Positions 34,081-42,018 of a DNA stretch of 64,000 nucleotides are shown piece by piece. Each line of letters starts with the position of its first letter. Position 1 is the stretch's first letter. The DNA lies in assembly GCF_015355755.1 (NCBI RefSeq), contig NZ_JACVEE010000001.1:1116001-1180000 (forward strand), written 5' to 3'. The position numbers and the translations under genes were made by a program. The DNA comes from Nocardia sp. XZ_19_385. Its GTDB lineage: Bacteria > Actinomycetota > Actinomycetes > Mycobacteriales > Mycobacteriaceae. The notes under the pieces are model-generated. The model saw only the letters and a program-made list of their open reading frames with translations, was not told where the DNA came from and searched no databases.

Positions 34081-36789
34081 ATGAAATGGCCATGGTCTCG
34101 ACGTAGTTCGGGGCCACCCGAGCAGCCGTGGCAGTGGCCACCGCCATGGCTTCCAGAGCAGACGACACGGCCCGCGCACCCGCCGCCCGCACACCCGGAG
34201 CCACCCGCACACCTGCCGCCCGCACACCCGGAGCCCGCACACCCGGAGCCGCCGCCCCTGCGGCCGGAGCCGCCGCTCGCACGGCCGGTGCCACCGGCGA
34301 ATACGCGCGAGCATGCCAGCCAACAGCTTTCGCTGATCGAGTCCTTCCTCGAGCGCGCCCACCGCGGCGGCATGCAGCAGGTGCGCCAGCAGATCTGCAC
34401 CGATCTCGCGGACGCGGCTGCGTACTTCCCCGACCACGCCATCCGGCTGATTCCCCTTGCCAGACGCCGTTTCACGGTGGCCGACACCGTCGTCCAGACC
34501 ATCTTGGGCAGCTGGTTGCGCAGTCCCGATCCCGATCAGTTCCCGCGAACCTGGACCATCGCCGAGGAACTCATGCAGCCACCCTCGGGCGGTTCCGGCA
34601 CGTCCACGCTCTGTACCTGGTTCGCCACCACGCTCCGGTCCGACGATCCCCCGGTCTCCCCCGAGTTCCGTTCCATCGCCTCCTCGCACCTCGCGCAACT
34701 GGTGGACGACGGCTTCGAGAAGCTCGCCTTCGTCGGTGGCACTTCGGTGCTCTGGCAGGTGCTCTACGCCCTCGGTCCGAGCAGTCGCGCCGACTGGCTG
34801 CGGCTCATGGGCGATCGCGCCGCCGACCGCGGCGAGAAAGACGTCGCCCAGCGCCGCCACCAACTCGCCGACCGGTTCACGCCGGACGCAGACCGGAATC
34901 GGCTCGTCGGGCAACGCAGAGCCGAGTCACGGGACGGCATCTTCTACGGCAGTGGGCCCCGGATCGGTGGCGGGGACGCCTTGGCCGGCATCGGCTCGGG
35001 AAAGCCGGCCTTCGGGTTCCAGCAACCGGATTCCCCGTTTCTCGCACCGGCACAATGGCATCCCGGGCCGGTAGGCCCTCCGGAAGTGCATCGCGGGACC
35101 AGTCGTGCAGAGCCCGAACCGCCCGAACCGGTACCGCCCGACTTCGCCGAAATCAATCGGCGAATCCTGCTCGCCGCCGCGGACATCATCCACGGCAAGC
35201 CTCCCGCCGGTCTGGCAGAGCTACTGCGGCAGCCACTCGACCGCACGCAGCACCGCACCGCCGTTTTCCTGGATGCGCTCGCGGACTTGCGTGCGGGACA
35301 ACGTGATCAGGCACACACCAAGCTCCGCACCGTGATCGACGGTCCGGCATCTGTCGATAGTGACGATGACCTGGTGGCGAACGCACATCTCATCCTCGGC
35401 GTGCTCGACATGGATGGCGAGCAGGTCGCGGCGGGACTACGTCTGCTCGCGGGCCGACACAGGGACAACTGGCCGAGCAGATCCATGGTCGACCCGGACT
35501 CCCTGCGCACCGTCCTCGTCACCGCCAGGCCACTGGTTCTGGCGGACCTGATCCTGGCGGATCCATCGGTGCTCGGTGTGCTCGCCGCTGACGGCCGAGC
35601 TCTCCACCTCCAGGCGGCCCGGGGCCTGCTTGCGAAAGCCGCTTGGGCCGTCCTCCTTTCGCAAACCGATGCCGTGAATGTGGCACTCGCACAAGCGATC
35701 CGGTTGCTGGACACCGTGCGCGACTCCCGAACCGACGAACTACGCGAAATAGCCGCCCGGCTCGAAGGTTTCGCCCACCCGAACCGTCCCGTCACCCAAC
35801 CTCCGTTGGACCTCCTCGGCCTCGCCGCACTCCGAGTGAACGGCACCATCCAGCCTTGGACCGAATCGGCCCTCGACCTCTGGCGCGCCGGACGGGCCGC
35901 CGGCGGATCCACCCACCACGCGGCAATCGCCGAACATGCCCGGGCGTACCAAGCAGAACTCGACAACGACGACCAAGCCTTCTCACATTGGAACGAAGCC
36001 CTGCACCACTGGGCGCAGGTGTACGAGAACGCGGAATTCTGGAGCGCCATGCGCACACACCTCGGGACAGTGCTGCCCGAGGTGCCGCGCCAGGAAATCG
36101 CCGACGCAGTCGCACAAACCCGCGCCGAACTGCCCGCGAACCTACTCGAACCACATGTCACACGAATCCGGGCCCTGTGGCGCAGCACCCCCGATTCGGC
36201 ACGGGCGCACATGGAGGTCATCCGCAATTCCGAACTCCCCACGGCGGCGACCGCGGCGGCCCGGGCCAAACTGAGCGACGAAGCCGACGCGCTCATCCGG
36301 GAAGAGGCCCGCTCGGGCCGACCCGACGACGCGATCGATATCGCGGCGACCTGGTTGCACATCGACCCCGACAGCGCACGCATCACCGAAGCGGCACTAG
36401 ACGTCGGCATAGGTTTCGCCGAAAGCCAACCCGGCGCACCCGACAGCATCGGAAAATGGGCGGCCGCCAGTTGGCCACTACTCCAACGGATCGCCACCCT
36501 CATACCGCCCTCGGCCAACGACGATCACGCCGCCTTCGCTGGAAAACTGGCCCGCCACGAATTCTGGCTCGGCCTCTACCTTTTCGTGTCCGCACAGCGC
36601 ACCGCCCTACCCGAGGCCGGGGCCGTCGAGGAGGCCGCCGACCATCTGGAACGGGCCAAGCAGCTGGGATTGCCCACCACCACCCCCTACGACCAGGCCA
36701 ACACGATTCTCACCAACGCACGAGAGCTGACACGCTGGGCGAAGAACCGCAATGACCAGCGCAACCAGGGCTTCGGCTTCCACCATTAA
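34081..36789 (+). CDS. 902-aa protein: Pro-rich N-terminus and helical repeats, unknown
   Basis: The protein starts at the ATG at 34081 (GGGGG about 5 bases upstream). Residues 1-75 begin MKWPWSRRSSGPPEQPWQWP and are very rich in Pro, His and Glu. The rest is mainly alpha-helical, Ala/Leu/Arg-rich and hydrophilic, with TPR/HEAT-like spacing (for example AELLRQPLDRTQHRTAVFLD, HLILGVLDMDGEQVAAGLRL, LERAKQLGLPTTTPYDQANT). It has no signal peptide, membrane segment or catalytic motif that I recognise. It is followed 12 bases later by a 109-aa gene, so they form a pair. A scaffold role, possibly for the neighbouring eCIS, is speculation from position only. Confidence 0.75.
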   Translation: MKWPWSRRSSGPPEQPWQWPPPWLPEQTTRPAHPPPAHPEPPAHLPPAHPEPAHPEPPPLRPEPPLARPVPPANTREHASQQLSLIESFLERAHRGGMQQVRQQICTDLADAAAYFPDHAIRLIPLARRRFTVADTVVQTILGSWLRSPDPDQFPRTWTIAEELMQPPSGGSGTSTLCTWFATTLRSDDPPVSPEFRSIASSHLAQLVDDGFEKLAFVGGTSVLWQVLYALGPSSRADWLRLMGDRAADRGEKDVAQRRHQLADRFTPDADRNRLVGQRRAESRDGIFYGSGPRIGGGDALAGIGSGKPAFGFQQPDSPFLAPAQWHPGPVGPPEVHRGTSRAEPEPPEPVPPDFAEINRRILLAAADIIHGKPPAGLAELLRQPLDRTQHRTAVFLDALADLRAGQRDQAHTKLRTVIDGPASVDSDDDLVANAHLILGVLDMDGEQVAAGLRLLAGRHRDNWPSRSMVDPDSLRTVLVTARPLVLADLILADPSVLGVLAADGRALHLQAARGLLAKAAWAVLLSQTDAVNVALAQAIRLLDTVRDSRTDELREIAARLEGFAHPNRPVTQPPLDLLGLAALRVNGTIQPWTESALDLWRAGRAAGGSTHHAAIAEHARAYQAELDNDDQAFSHWNEALHHWAQVYENAEFWSAMRTHLGTVLPEVPRQEIADAVAQTRAELPANLLEPHVTRIRALWRSTPDSARAHMEVIRNSELPTAATAAARAKLSDEADALIREEARSGRPDDAIDIAATWLHIDPDSARITEAALDVGIGFAESQPGAPDSIGKWAAASWPLLQRIATLIPPSANDDHAAFAGKLARHEFWLGLYLFVSAQRTALPEAGAVEEAADHLERAKQLGLPTTTPYDQANTILTNARELTRWAKNRNDQRNQGFGFHH
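34186..34248 (+). repeat. Short direct repeats encoding the Pro-rich N-terminus
   Basis: The 15-mer CCCGCACACCCGGAG occurs at 34186-34200, 34219-34233 and 34234-34248, the last two directly abutting. It encodes repeated Ala-His-Pro-Glu-Pro units, a likely slippage hotspot that would alter linker length. Confidence 0.7.
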
Positions 36790-36801
36790 GGAGCAACCAC
36801 G

Positions 36802-37131
36802 GTGAACCCCTGGGCATGGACCGGCCGTAACCCGTACTACGCCAACGTATTTCGATCTCACGATGCGGAAGAGCCGAACACCCCGCACACCCGGCTGGCC
36901 GCGGAGTTGCTCACCCACCGGCCGATGCCGGAGAACGCCGACCTCACCGACCCACTGGAACTACTGCGACTGGCCCAGGAACTCGACACCGCAGGCGAGC
37001 CCGCCACGCCCAGTCCGGACCAAGCCGAAACCCAGCTCCACCTCCGCTACGACCGCCTGCCCTGGATTCTGCCGAGCAGCCTCGGTCCCGGGCTCGACAC
37101 CCTGCGCAGCACCGACGGAAAGGCGGAATGA
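36802..37131 (+). CDS. Small hypothetical protein paired with the 902-aa protein
   Basis: The protein has 109 residues from the GTG at 36802, with AAGGAG at 36788-36793 deciding the start. It begins MNPWAWTGRNPYYANVFRSH and contains two predicted short helices (RLAAELL, LELLRLAQELD) and an acidic, Pro-rich tail. Aromatic-rich N-terminus plus helices suggests a binding partner rather than an enzyme. Tight spacing indicates an operon with the 902-aa gene. No family is recognised. Confidence 0.65.
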   Translation: MNPWAWTGRNPYYANVFRSHDAEEPNTPHTRLAAELLTHRPMPENADLTDPLELLRLAQELDTAGEPATPSPDQAETQLHLRYDRLPWILPSSLGPGLDTLRSTDGKAE

Positions 37132-37240
37132 CGTAGCGCGACGTCCGGGAGTTCGTCGCCGAAGTAGCGAGCTCTGATTCGCAAGAACCCGATACGCAAG
37201 CCACTGGGGCTCACGCGCACGATCTTCGCGACGGACCCGG

Positions 37241-38785
37241 CTAGCGGTCCTTGAAGGTTTCGATCTGAGCCCCCAACAGAGCGAGTCGCTCAGCGAGCTG
37301 TTCGTAGCCTCGGTTGATGGCGTAGACGTTGCGCAGGGTCGAAGTTCCTTTCGCGGCGAGCATGGCGAGCAGAATCACGACCGCGGGGCGCAGCGCTGGG
37401 GGGCAAATGATTTCGGCGCCGGACCAATGGGTGGGGCCTTCGACGTAGACGCGGTGCGGGTCGAGCAGCGTGATCGAGGCGCCGAGTTTGTTCAGTTCGG
37501 TCAGATAGATTGCCCGGTTCTCGTAAACCCAGTCGTGGACAAGGGTTTTGCCGTTCGCAGTGGCGGCGATCAGCGCGAAGAAGGGCAGGTTGTCGATGTT
37601 GAGGCCCGGAAACGGCAGCGGATGGATCTTGTCCCGGGCAGCGCGCAGATCCGAGGGGTGCACGATCAGGTCAGCCAGCCGGGTTCGACCGTTCTCGGCC
37701 AGGTACTCGCTGCTCAGGTCGAACCGCAGCCGCATCTGCTCGAGAAGTGCGAGCTCGACCTCCATGAATTCGATAGGGACTCTGGTGATTTGGAGCTGCG
37801 ACCGGGTGGCGATCGCGGCGGTGATGAGACTCATCGCCTCGATCGGATCCTCGGACGGCGCGTAGTCGACATCGACATCGATTCGGGATCTGCCGTGCAG
37901 GGTCAATGTCGTGGTGCCGATCCCGTCGACCTGGACACCGAGCTTGCAGAGATAAAAGCACAGGTCCTGAACCATGTAGTTGGAGCTCGCATTTCGGATA
38001 ACGGTGACCCCGTCGCGCCTGGCTGCGGCCATCAGCGCGTTCTCGGTGACGGTGTCGCCACGCTCGACGAGCACGATCGGCCTAGCCGGGCTGCGCCGCT
38101 CGTCAGCGACAACATGATAGGTACCGTCGGTGGCGTCGATATCGATTCCGAAGGGCGCCAACGCGGCCAGATGTGGTTCGACAGTTCGGGTTCCGAGCGC
38201 GCACCCGCCCGCATATGGGAGTTCGAAGCGGTCGTGATCGTGGATCAGCGGACCCAGGAACATGATGATGCTGCGTGTCCGCCGGGCAGCCTCCACGTTC
38301 ATCGCCGCCAGATCCAACGTCGGCGGAGGGATGATCTCGAGGTCGCCGCTGCTACCGAGCCACTCCACCCCGACACCGATACTCCGCAGCACCTCGATCA
38401 GCCGATGCACCTCCTCGATCCGGGCGATCTGCCGAAGCACGGTACGTCCGGAATTCAGCAGCGCCGCGCACAGCAGCGAAACACTCGCGTTCTTACTGGT
38501 ATTCACGGCGATCGAGCCGCTCAACTGGTGACCACCGACGATCCGCAGGTGGGTCGGCCCCGAATAGCCCACCGACACCAGCTCGGTCCCCAGCGCATGC
38601 CCGACACGAGCCAACATCTCAAGACTGACGTTCTGATTACCACGCTCGATCCGGTTCACCGCGCTCTGCGACGTACCGAGAGCGGCGGCAAGCTGACTCT
38701 GCGTCCAGCCCTTGGACTTCCGCGACTCACGAACGAGCAGACCAAGCTGCACAAGCTGATCCGATTCGGGGGCAGTAATCGTCAT
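37241..38785 (-). CDS. XRE helix-turn-helix fused to MurA-like enolpyruvyltransferase
   Basis: The protein has 514 residues. Residues about 12-70 form an XRE HTH (LGLLVRESRKSKGWTQSQLA, ALGTSQSAVNRIERG). Residues about 78-510 form an EPSP-synthase/MurA fold, which in MurA transfers enolpyruvate from PEP to UDP-GlcNAc. Key residues persist: K98-N99 in TSKNAS and Cys 195 in GGCALGTRTVEPHL, the MurA Cys attacked by fosfomycin. Such fusions occur in actinobacteria beside the housekeeping murA. It could be a moonlighting regulator sensing a cell-wall intermediate, or an enzyme controlling its own level. The ATG at 38783-38785 has no good Shine-Dalgarno, and a palindrome lies just upstream. Confidence 0.88.
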   Translation of the reverse strand: MTITAPESDQLVQLGLLVRESRKSKGWTQSQLAAALGTSQSAVNRIERGNQNVSLEMLARVGHALGTELVSVGYSGPTHLRIVGGHQLSGSIAVNTSKNASVSLLCAALLNSGRTVLRQIARIEEVHRLIEVLRSIGVGVEWLGSSGDLEIIPPPTLDLAAMNVEAARRTRSIIMFLGPLIHDHDRFELPYAGGCALGTRTVEPHLAALAPFGIDIDATDGTYHVVADERRSPARPIVLVERGDTVTENALMAAARRDGVTVIRNASSNYMVQDLCFYLCKLGVQVDGIGTTTLTLHGRSRIDVDVDYAPSEDPIEAMSLITAAIATRSQLQITRVPIEFMEVELALLEQMRLRFDLSSEYLAENGRTRLADLIVHPSDLRAARDKIHPLPFPGLNIDNLPFFALIAATANGKTLVHDWVYENRAIYLTELNKLGASITLLDPHRVYVEGPTHWSGAEIICPPALRPAVVILLAMLAAKGTSTLRNVYAINRGYEQLAERLALLGAQIETFKDR

Positions 38786-39199
38786 GCGAGGAAAATATCA
38801 GATATGACGTTGCGTCGCGGCTTCGACCCGACGACCAGCACCTCGCAGGCGTTGCTGGTGGCCCTATCGCTCAGACGGTCAGATACGGTTCTGAGTTCCG
38901 GAAATTGGATGGAACCGTGGCTCGATGTGGCGCGTCTGAACCTATGTGACCATGACGATGGACGAGTTCATTCTCCGGCAGCTTGCACTGGGAGCCTCCT
39001 GGCGATGGCGCGGCGCATCAGCGGGATCCGAGGCGACTCGATCAAGACTCGGCTGGCAACTTACGGGATGGTGAATTACGGCCGAGAGATGGAATACGAC
39101 TTCGAGGGGTTTCATCGTCGGTCGGCGATTTGCCGAGACTGCTCTACGAGAGTGCCTGCCGCACAGCGGGTGTGGCGACTAACCCCTAGGATCGGTTTT
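38786..39199. other. 414-base gap with no convincing gene
   Basis: Apart from the palindrome at 38795, this stretch holds the XRE-MurA promoter and short open frames without a consistent start. One frame reads RRISGIRGDSIKTRLATYGM and another begins at an ATG at 38952 and stops after about 41 codons; neither has a recognisable family. It may contain gene remnants or promoter DNA for the membrane protein at 39200. Confidence 0.4.
38795..38805. promoter_or_regulatory. ATATC-A-GATAT palindrome, candidate XRE operator
   Basis: This perfect 11-bp palindrome in GC-rich DNA lies 9 bases upstream of the XRE-MurA start. XRE regulators commonly bind such short A/T palindromes overlapping their own promoter. 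Autoregulation is inference. Confidence 0.4.
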
Positions 39200-39583
39200 A
39201 TGTCCGGAGATAGAGAAGACGGCCCATCGTCGCCTAAGGCGAACCAGTACGCAGATGCCATTGACGAATCGGACGGGCCGGAAGAACCGAGTAAGGGACG
39301 TGCCCGTGCGGTCGGTAGGGCGGCCGGATCCTTCGCTGAAAGCTTCGCGCGTGAGCGGCTGACTGTTCTAGCGGCGCTGACTTCGGTCATCGTCGGCTTG
39401 ATCGGACTAACCGCTGATAGCTTTTTGTGGACCGCAGTCCACATCGTGTCGGGGCTATTGGGAGTTGTTCTAGTTCTCCTCGCGTTTCGGCGGCATATGT
39501 CCTTGGTCTGGCATTGGACGGTAATAATCGGGGTATTGGTGGCGGACGCGACATTGATAGCGGCGTACTGGGGCATTCAATGA
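39200..39583 (+). CDS. Small membrane protein, unknown
   Basis: The protein has 127 residues from the ATG at 39200. The first 50 are acidic and hydrophilic (MSGDREDGPSSPKANQYADA), then come three hydrophobic segments at about 58-76, 80-95 and 105-125 (LTVLAALTSVIVGLIGL, VHIVSGLLGVVLVLLAF, WHWTVIIGVLVADATLIA). No motif identifies a function. A/T-richer codon use than the eCIS genes suggests different ancestry. It may accompany the WXG-like pair downstream but is 206 bases away from it. Confidence 0.6.
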   Translation: MSGDREDGPSSPKANQYADAIDESDGPEEPSKGRARAVGRAAGSFAESFARERLTVLAALTSVIVGLIGLTADSFLWTAVHIVSGLLGVVLVLLAFRRHMSLVWHWTVIIGVLVADATLIAAYWGIQ

Positions 39584-39789
39584 ACGAAATCCATCACCGC
39601 TTCGGGTGAGAGGTGATGTCGCGGCTGCTGGCTGTTGCCCTCGGGTATCCGATCCGGGTGCGGCTGGGAACCTATGTGGAAGAACGTATTTCAGCAATCC
39701 AGTCCTGTTGCTCCCACGGCAACGACGTGGTTCACTGTGCAAGGTTTGTTGATGGATGGTTGAACATCCATAATCTTGGAGGGGATGAG

Positions 39790-40785
39790 ATGGCGCAGTT
39801 CTCGGTGGAGGTAGCGGACCTCGGCGGGTGGGCGGAGCAGGTGGGACGCGGAGGTAGTGCCCTCGGCAAAGGCCATAGCTACGCAACCAGCGAAATTGCA
39901 GACGCAAATTTCGGTCGGATACTCGAAAAACTGACTGGCGACTATTCCAAGTTTCTCCCGGTCCTTCATACAGCCCTCCAATTGGATGGGGATAGAATTA
40001 GTGAAGCCGAGACCGCTCTAATTTATGCCGGCGACGAGTACCGAAAGACCGACAGAAATTTCGCCACAGCGATCGCTAAGCTTGATGATACTCCAATCAT
40101 CGTTGAGGACGATAAATCAGTCGACGGCTTCAAGGATATCGAATCCGCCGTGGACAAGTTGGTGGCACCGACCGTCGACTCTCGAACATTGCCTGTTGTC
40201 TCCTTCGGTTTGATCCTCGACAAAGCTGTTCAAGTTATCAAGACTGTTACAGACTTCGACTGCCGTGCGGAAGTCACTGATCTGATCGCGGGTGATATCG
40301 GCAAGGCGGGTACGCAAGTGTCGGCGTGGCGGAATCTTGCGGCGTCCATGGAAGTGGTACGGGTCAATCTGAAGCAAGGGCAGAGTGAAATTCAAAAGAC
40401 TTGGCTGGGGAAGGCGGCGACATCGCAGACCGAGTACTTCGGTCAGTGGGACACGTCGTTGTCGAAGCAACGACAGATCATGGCCACACTGGCCGATCAT
40501 CTGAAGCATGCGATAGACGAGGCCGTCGCGATGGCGCAGATCATCGTTGACGCGCTACTTATAATTTTCCAGACCGTTATGGGCGCCTGGTCTGCCATGA
40601 CGATACCCGGGTGGGGGCAGTGGAAGCTGATCAAATCAATAAAGAACACATTGACTCTTCTCAACGAGCTGAGAACGGCGCTCACCCTATTTGCAACTCT
40701 CTTGGCAACGATTGTGCACTTCATAAACTTGTCAATGGCAGTGTTCATGCCAGACGCACTGCCACCCGCCCCTAAGACTGCATAA
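39790..40785 (+). CDS. WXG100-like protein with C-terminal hydrophobic region
   Basis: This 331-aa protein starts at the ATG at 39790, with GGAGGGG at 39778-39784 supporting this over an ATG at 39613. An N-terminal helical region (MAQFSVEVADLGGWAEQVGR) and a second helical hairpin (VSAWRNLAASMEVVRVNLKQ then TWLGKAATSQTEYFGQWD) resemble ESX/WXG100 folds; TWLG supplies the W-x-G turn. Two hydrophobic stretches follow (AVAMAQIIVDALLIIFQTVM and LTLFATLLATIVHFINLSMA). This is the look of a type VII secretion substrate or ESX-like toxin scaffold, but no catalytic domain is visible. Paired with the 110-aa gene 11 bases later. Noticeably lower GC than the neighbouring eCIS genes. Confidence 0.65.
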   Translation: MAQFSVEVADLGGWAEQVGRGGSALGKGHSYATSEIADANFGRILEKLTGDYSKFLPVLHTALQLDGDRISEAETALIYAGDEYRKTDRNFATAIAKLDDTPIIVEDDKSVDGFKDIESAVDKLVAPTVDSRTLPVVSFGLILDKAVQVIKTVTDFDCRAEVTDLIAGDIGKAGTQVSAWRNLAASMEVVRVNLKQGQSEIQKTWLGKAATSQTEYFGQWDTSLSKQRQIMATLADHLKHAIDEAVAMAQIIVDALLIIFQTVMGAWSAMTIPGWGQWKLIKSIKNTLTLLNELRTALTLFATLLATIVHFINLSMAVFMPDALPPAPKTA

Positions 40786-40796
40786 GGACTATAAAG

Positions 40797-41129
40797 ATGG
40801 CCGCTGTAACTCCCGCCGATCCCAGTGATTCAGTATCTGGAGCCCTATCTCAGCTCCGGACACACCTTTCGGAGCTCACCGGAAAGGTTGCTGCCTACAA
40901 GCAGGAGAATGAATTATCCGCAGCTGAACTCCAGCAACTATCAGAATCTGCGTCGAGCGGCGAACTCGGTGCCGATATGCAGGCAGCCGCGAATTTGGTT
41001 GCATCCGGGCAAGATACCTGGCAGGCGATGTTCGCTGGTGATTCGTCCAATGCCGGTCTGATAGTAAGCAACTTCGACCGATCGGTATCTGAGAACAGCG
41101 CAGCCGTACGCGCCGGGCTGGGCAGTTAA
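40797..41129 (+). CDS. Small helical partner of the WXG-like protein
   Basis: This 110-aa protein forms one predicted helical hairpin: LSQLRTHLSELTGKVAAYKQ, then AAELQQLSESASS, then AANLVASGQDTWQAMF. Length and helical content fit the ESX small-partner class, though the turn lacks a clean W-x-G. It starts 11 bases after the larger gene and probably forms a heterodimer with it. No ESX secretion apparatus (EccC, EccD, MycP) is in the window, so export would use a distant ESX system. Confidence 0.6.
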   Translation: MAAVTPADPSDSVSGALSQLRTHLSELTGKVAAYKQENELSAAELQQLSESASSGELGADMQAAANLVASGQDTWQAMFAGDSSNAGLIVSNFDRSVSENSAAVRAGLGS

Positions 41130-41144
41130 GGGTAACCGTCAGGT

Positions 41145-41185
41145 GGCGTGGTTGAGGGTCGGCTGAGAGGACCGTCAACCACGCC
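41145..41185. terminator. Strong hairpin after the WXG-like pair
   Basis: GGCGTGGTTGA (41145-41155) pairs with TCAACCACGCC (41175-41185), an 11-bp perfect stem. After a one-base mismatch, GGTC (41157-41160) pairs with GACC (41170-41173) around a 9-base loop. It starts 15 bases after the stop at 41129. It lacks a T-run, as actinobacterial terminators often do. Confidence 0.6.
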
Positions 41186-41351
41186 CGTCAAACGCGCGAA
41201 AAGAACAAACCGCCGACGCGCGAGCGGTCGGCGGTCCCAATAAGACGCCTATGGTGGTCCTAGCTGGACGGTATTCGAACCGAGCTGAGCTGGGGAAGTT
41301 CAAAGCGGCGCGGCCAAGATTGAGGCAGCCGGGCCACCAGCACGTCCGCGG

Positions 41352-41723
41352 ATGCACGGAAAGCCGGCACCATCGGCTGCGTCTCGCGCTCGCCGAAACA
41401 TCGAACAACGGCTCGCCAGCGCCACTATCGACGAGCTGATCGGCGCCTACCGCGACGGCACCTCTACAACGGAGCTCGCCAAGCAATACAGGATCTGCAA
41501 GACCGCTGTCCTCGCCCTGTTGACCAACCGCGGGGTAGCGCGCAGATACCAGTCGATGACCACAACCGACATCGACCAAGCCGAACGGCTCTATCTGGCC
41601 GGACACTCATTCGCCAGCTGCAGCAAGATGACCGGCTTCCCGGCTAGCACCATCCGCGACGCTCTGCGCGAACGAGGCACCCCGATGCGCCCTACGGGCG
41701 GCAGCCGCAACCGAAAGAGATAG
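41352..41723 (+). CDS. HTH protein of recombinase-associated type
   Basis: This 123-aa basic protein carries two helix-turn-helix units: IDELIGAYRDGTSTTELAKQ with YRICKTAVLALL (about 27-60), and IDQAERLYLAGHSFASCSKM with GFPASTIRDALRERG (about 72-110). The pattern matches the DNA-binding C-termini of serine recombinases and resolvases, and the small orphan HTH proteins that accompany them in Nocardia and Mycobacterium. No catalytic serine recombinase domain is upstream. It is either a stand-alone directionality/HTH factor or a remnant of a mobile element at the edge of the defence island. Confidence 0.6.
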   Translation: MHGKPAPSAASRARRNIEQRLASATIDELIGAYRDGTSTTELAKQYRICKTAVLALLTNRGVARRYQSMTTTDIDQAERLYLAGHSFASCSKMTGFPASTIRDALRERGTPMRPTGGSRNRKR

Positions 41724-41801
41724 CAACCAAGCTATTCCGACGTGTCGACACCCTCGAACCTCAGATCGGACCACACGTCCAGCGTAAGTCCGGGAGGTTG
41801 T

Positions 41802-41826
41802 TGGCGTGTCGCAGTGCGACACGCCA
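41802..41826. promoter_or_regulatory. Perfect 25-bp palindrome (12-1-12)
   Basis: TGGCGTGTCGCA (41802-41813) is inverted without mismatch as TGCGACACGCCA (41815-41826) around a single G. A GTG at 41806 with GGGAGG at 41792-41797 lies within it, so it may be an operator, a translational hairpin over a start codon, or a recombination site. Confidence 0.6.
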
Positions 41827-42018
41827 GCAATCTCTATCGAACAGCAATCCGTCGGCGAACAGACGATCTGCCACCGGCCAGACGAGCATTCCGCAGTCAA
41901 CTCGGCTGTAACTGGCGGAGAGCTTCGAACCATGCTCCGGCAGGGTGTCGACGACGCAAAGTTTCGTGGCAATCTTGTGTCTTTTGCTGTCTACCAGCCG
42001 AATTCAGTGGACAATTAG
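41806..42018 (+). CDS. Possible small protein, weakly DUF397-like
   Basis: This 70-codon frame opens with GTG at 41806, 8 bases after GGGAGG, and reads MSQCDTPAISIEQQSVGEQT, then ICHRPDEHSAVNSAVTGGEL and RTMLRQGVDDAKFRGNL. The E-L-R-x-M-L-R-x-G-V-x-x-x-K-F ending faintly recalls actinobacterial DUF397 proteins, which pair with XRE regulators, but the typical N-terminal W-x-x-S-S is absent. It is probably chance; I list it because the palindrome covers its start. Confidence 0.25.
   Translation: MSQCDTPAISIEQQSVGEQTICHRPDEHSAVNSAVTGGELRTMLRQGVDDAKFRGNLVSFAVYQPNSVDN

Noticed and set aside
38941..39189. Short frames before the small membrane protein gene, thought to be a degraded gene
   Set aside because: Neither frame gives a domain, and frames break within 70 codons with no clear homologous pattern to call a pseudogene.
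37427..39583. A 718-codon + frame running through the XRE-MurA gene into the small membrane protein
   Set aside because: Its first 590 codons are antisense to a well-supported gene and have no domain content; only the last 127 codons (from 39200) look like a real protein.
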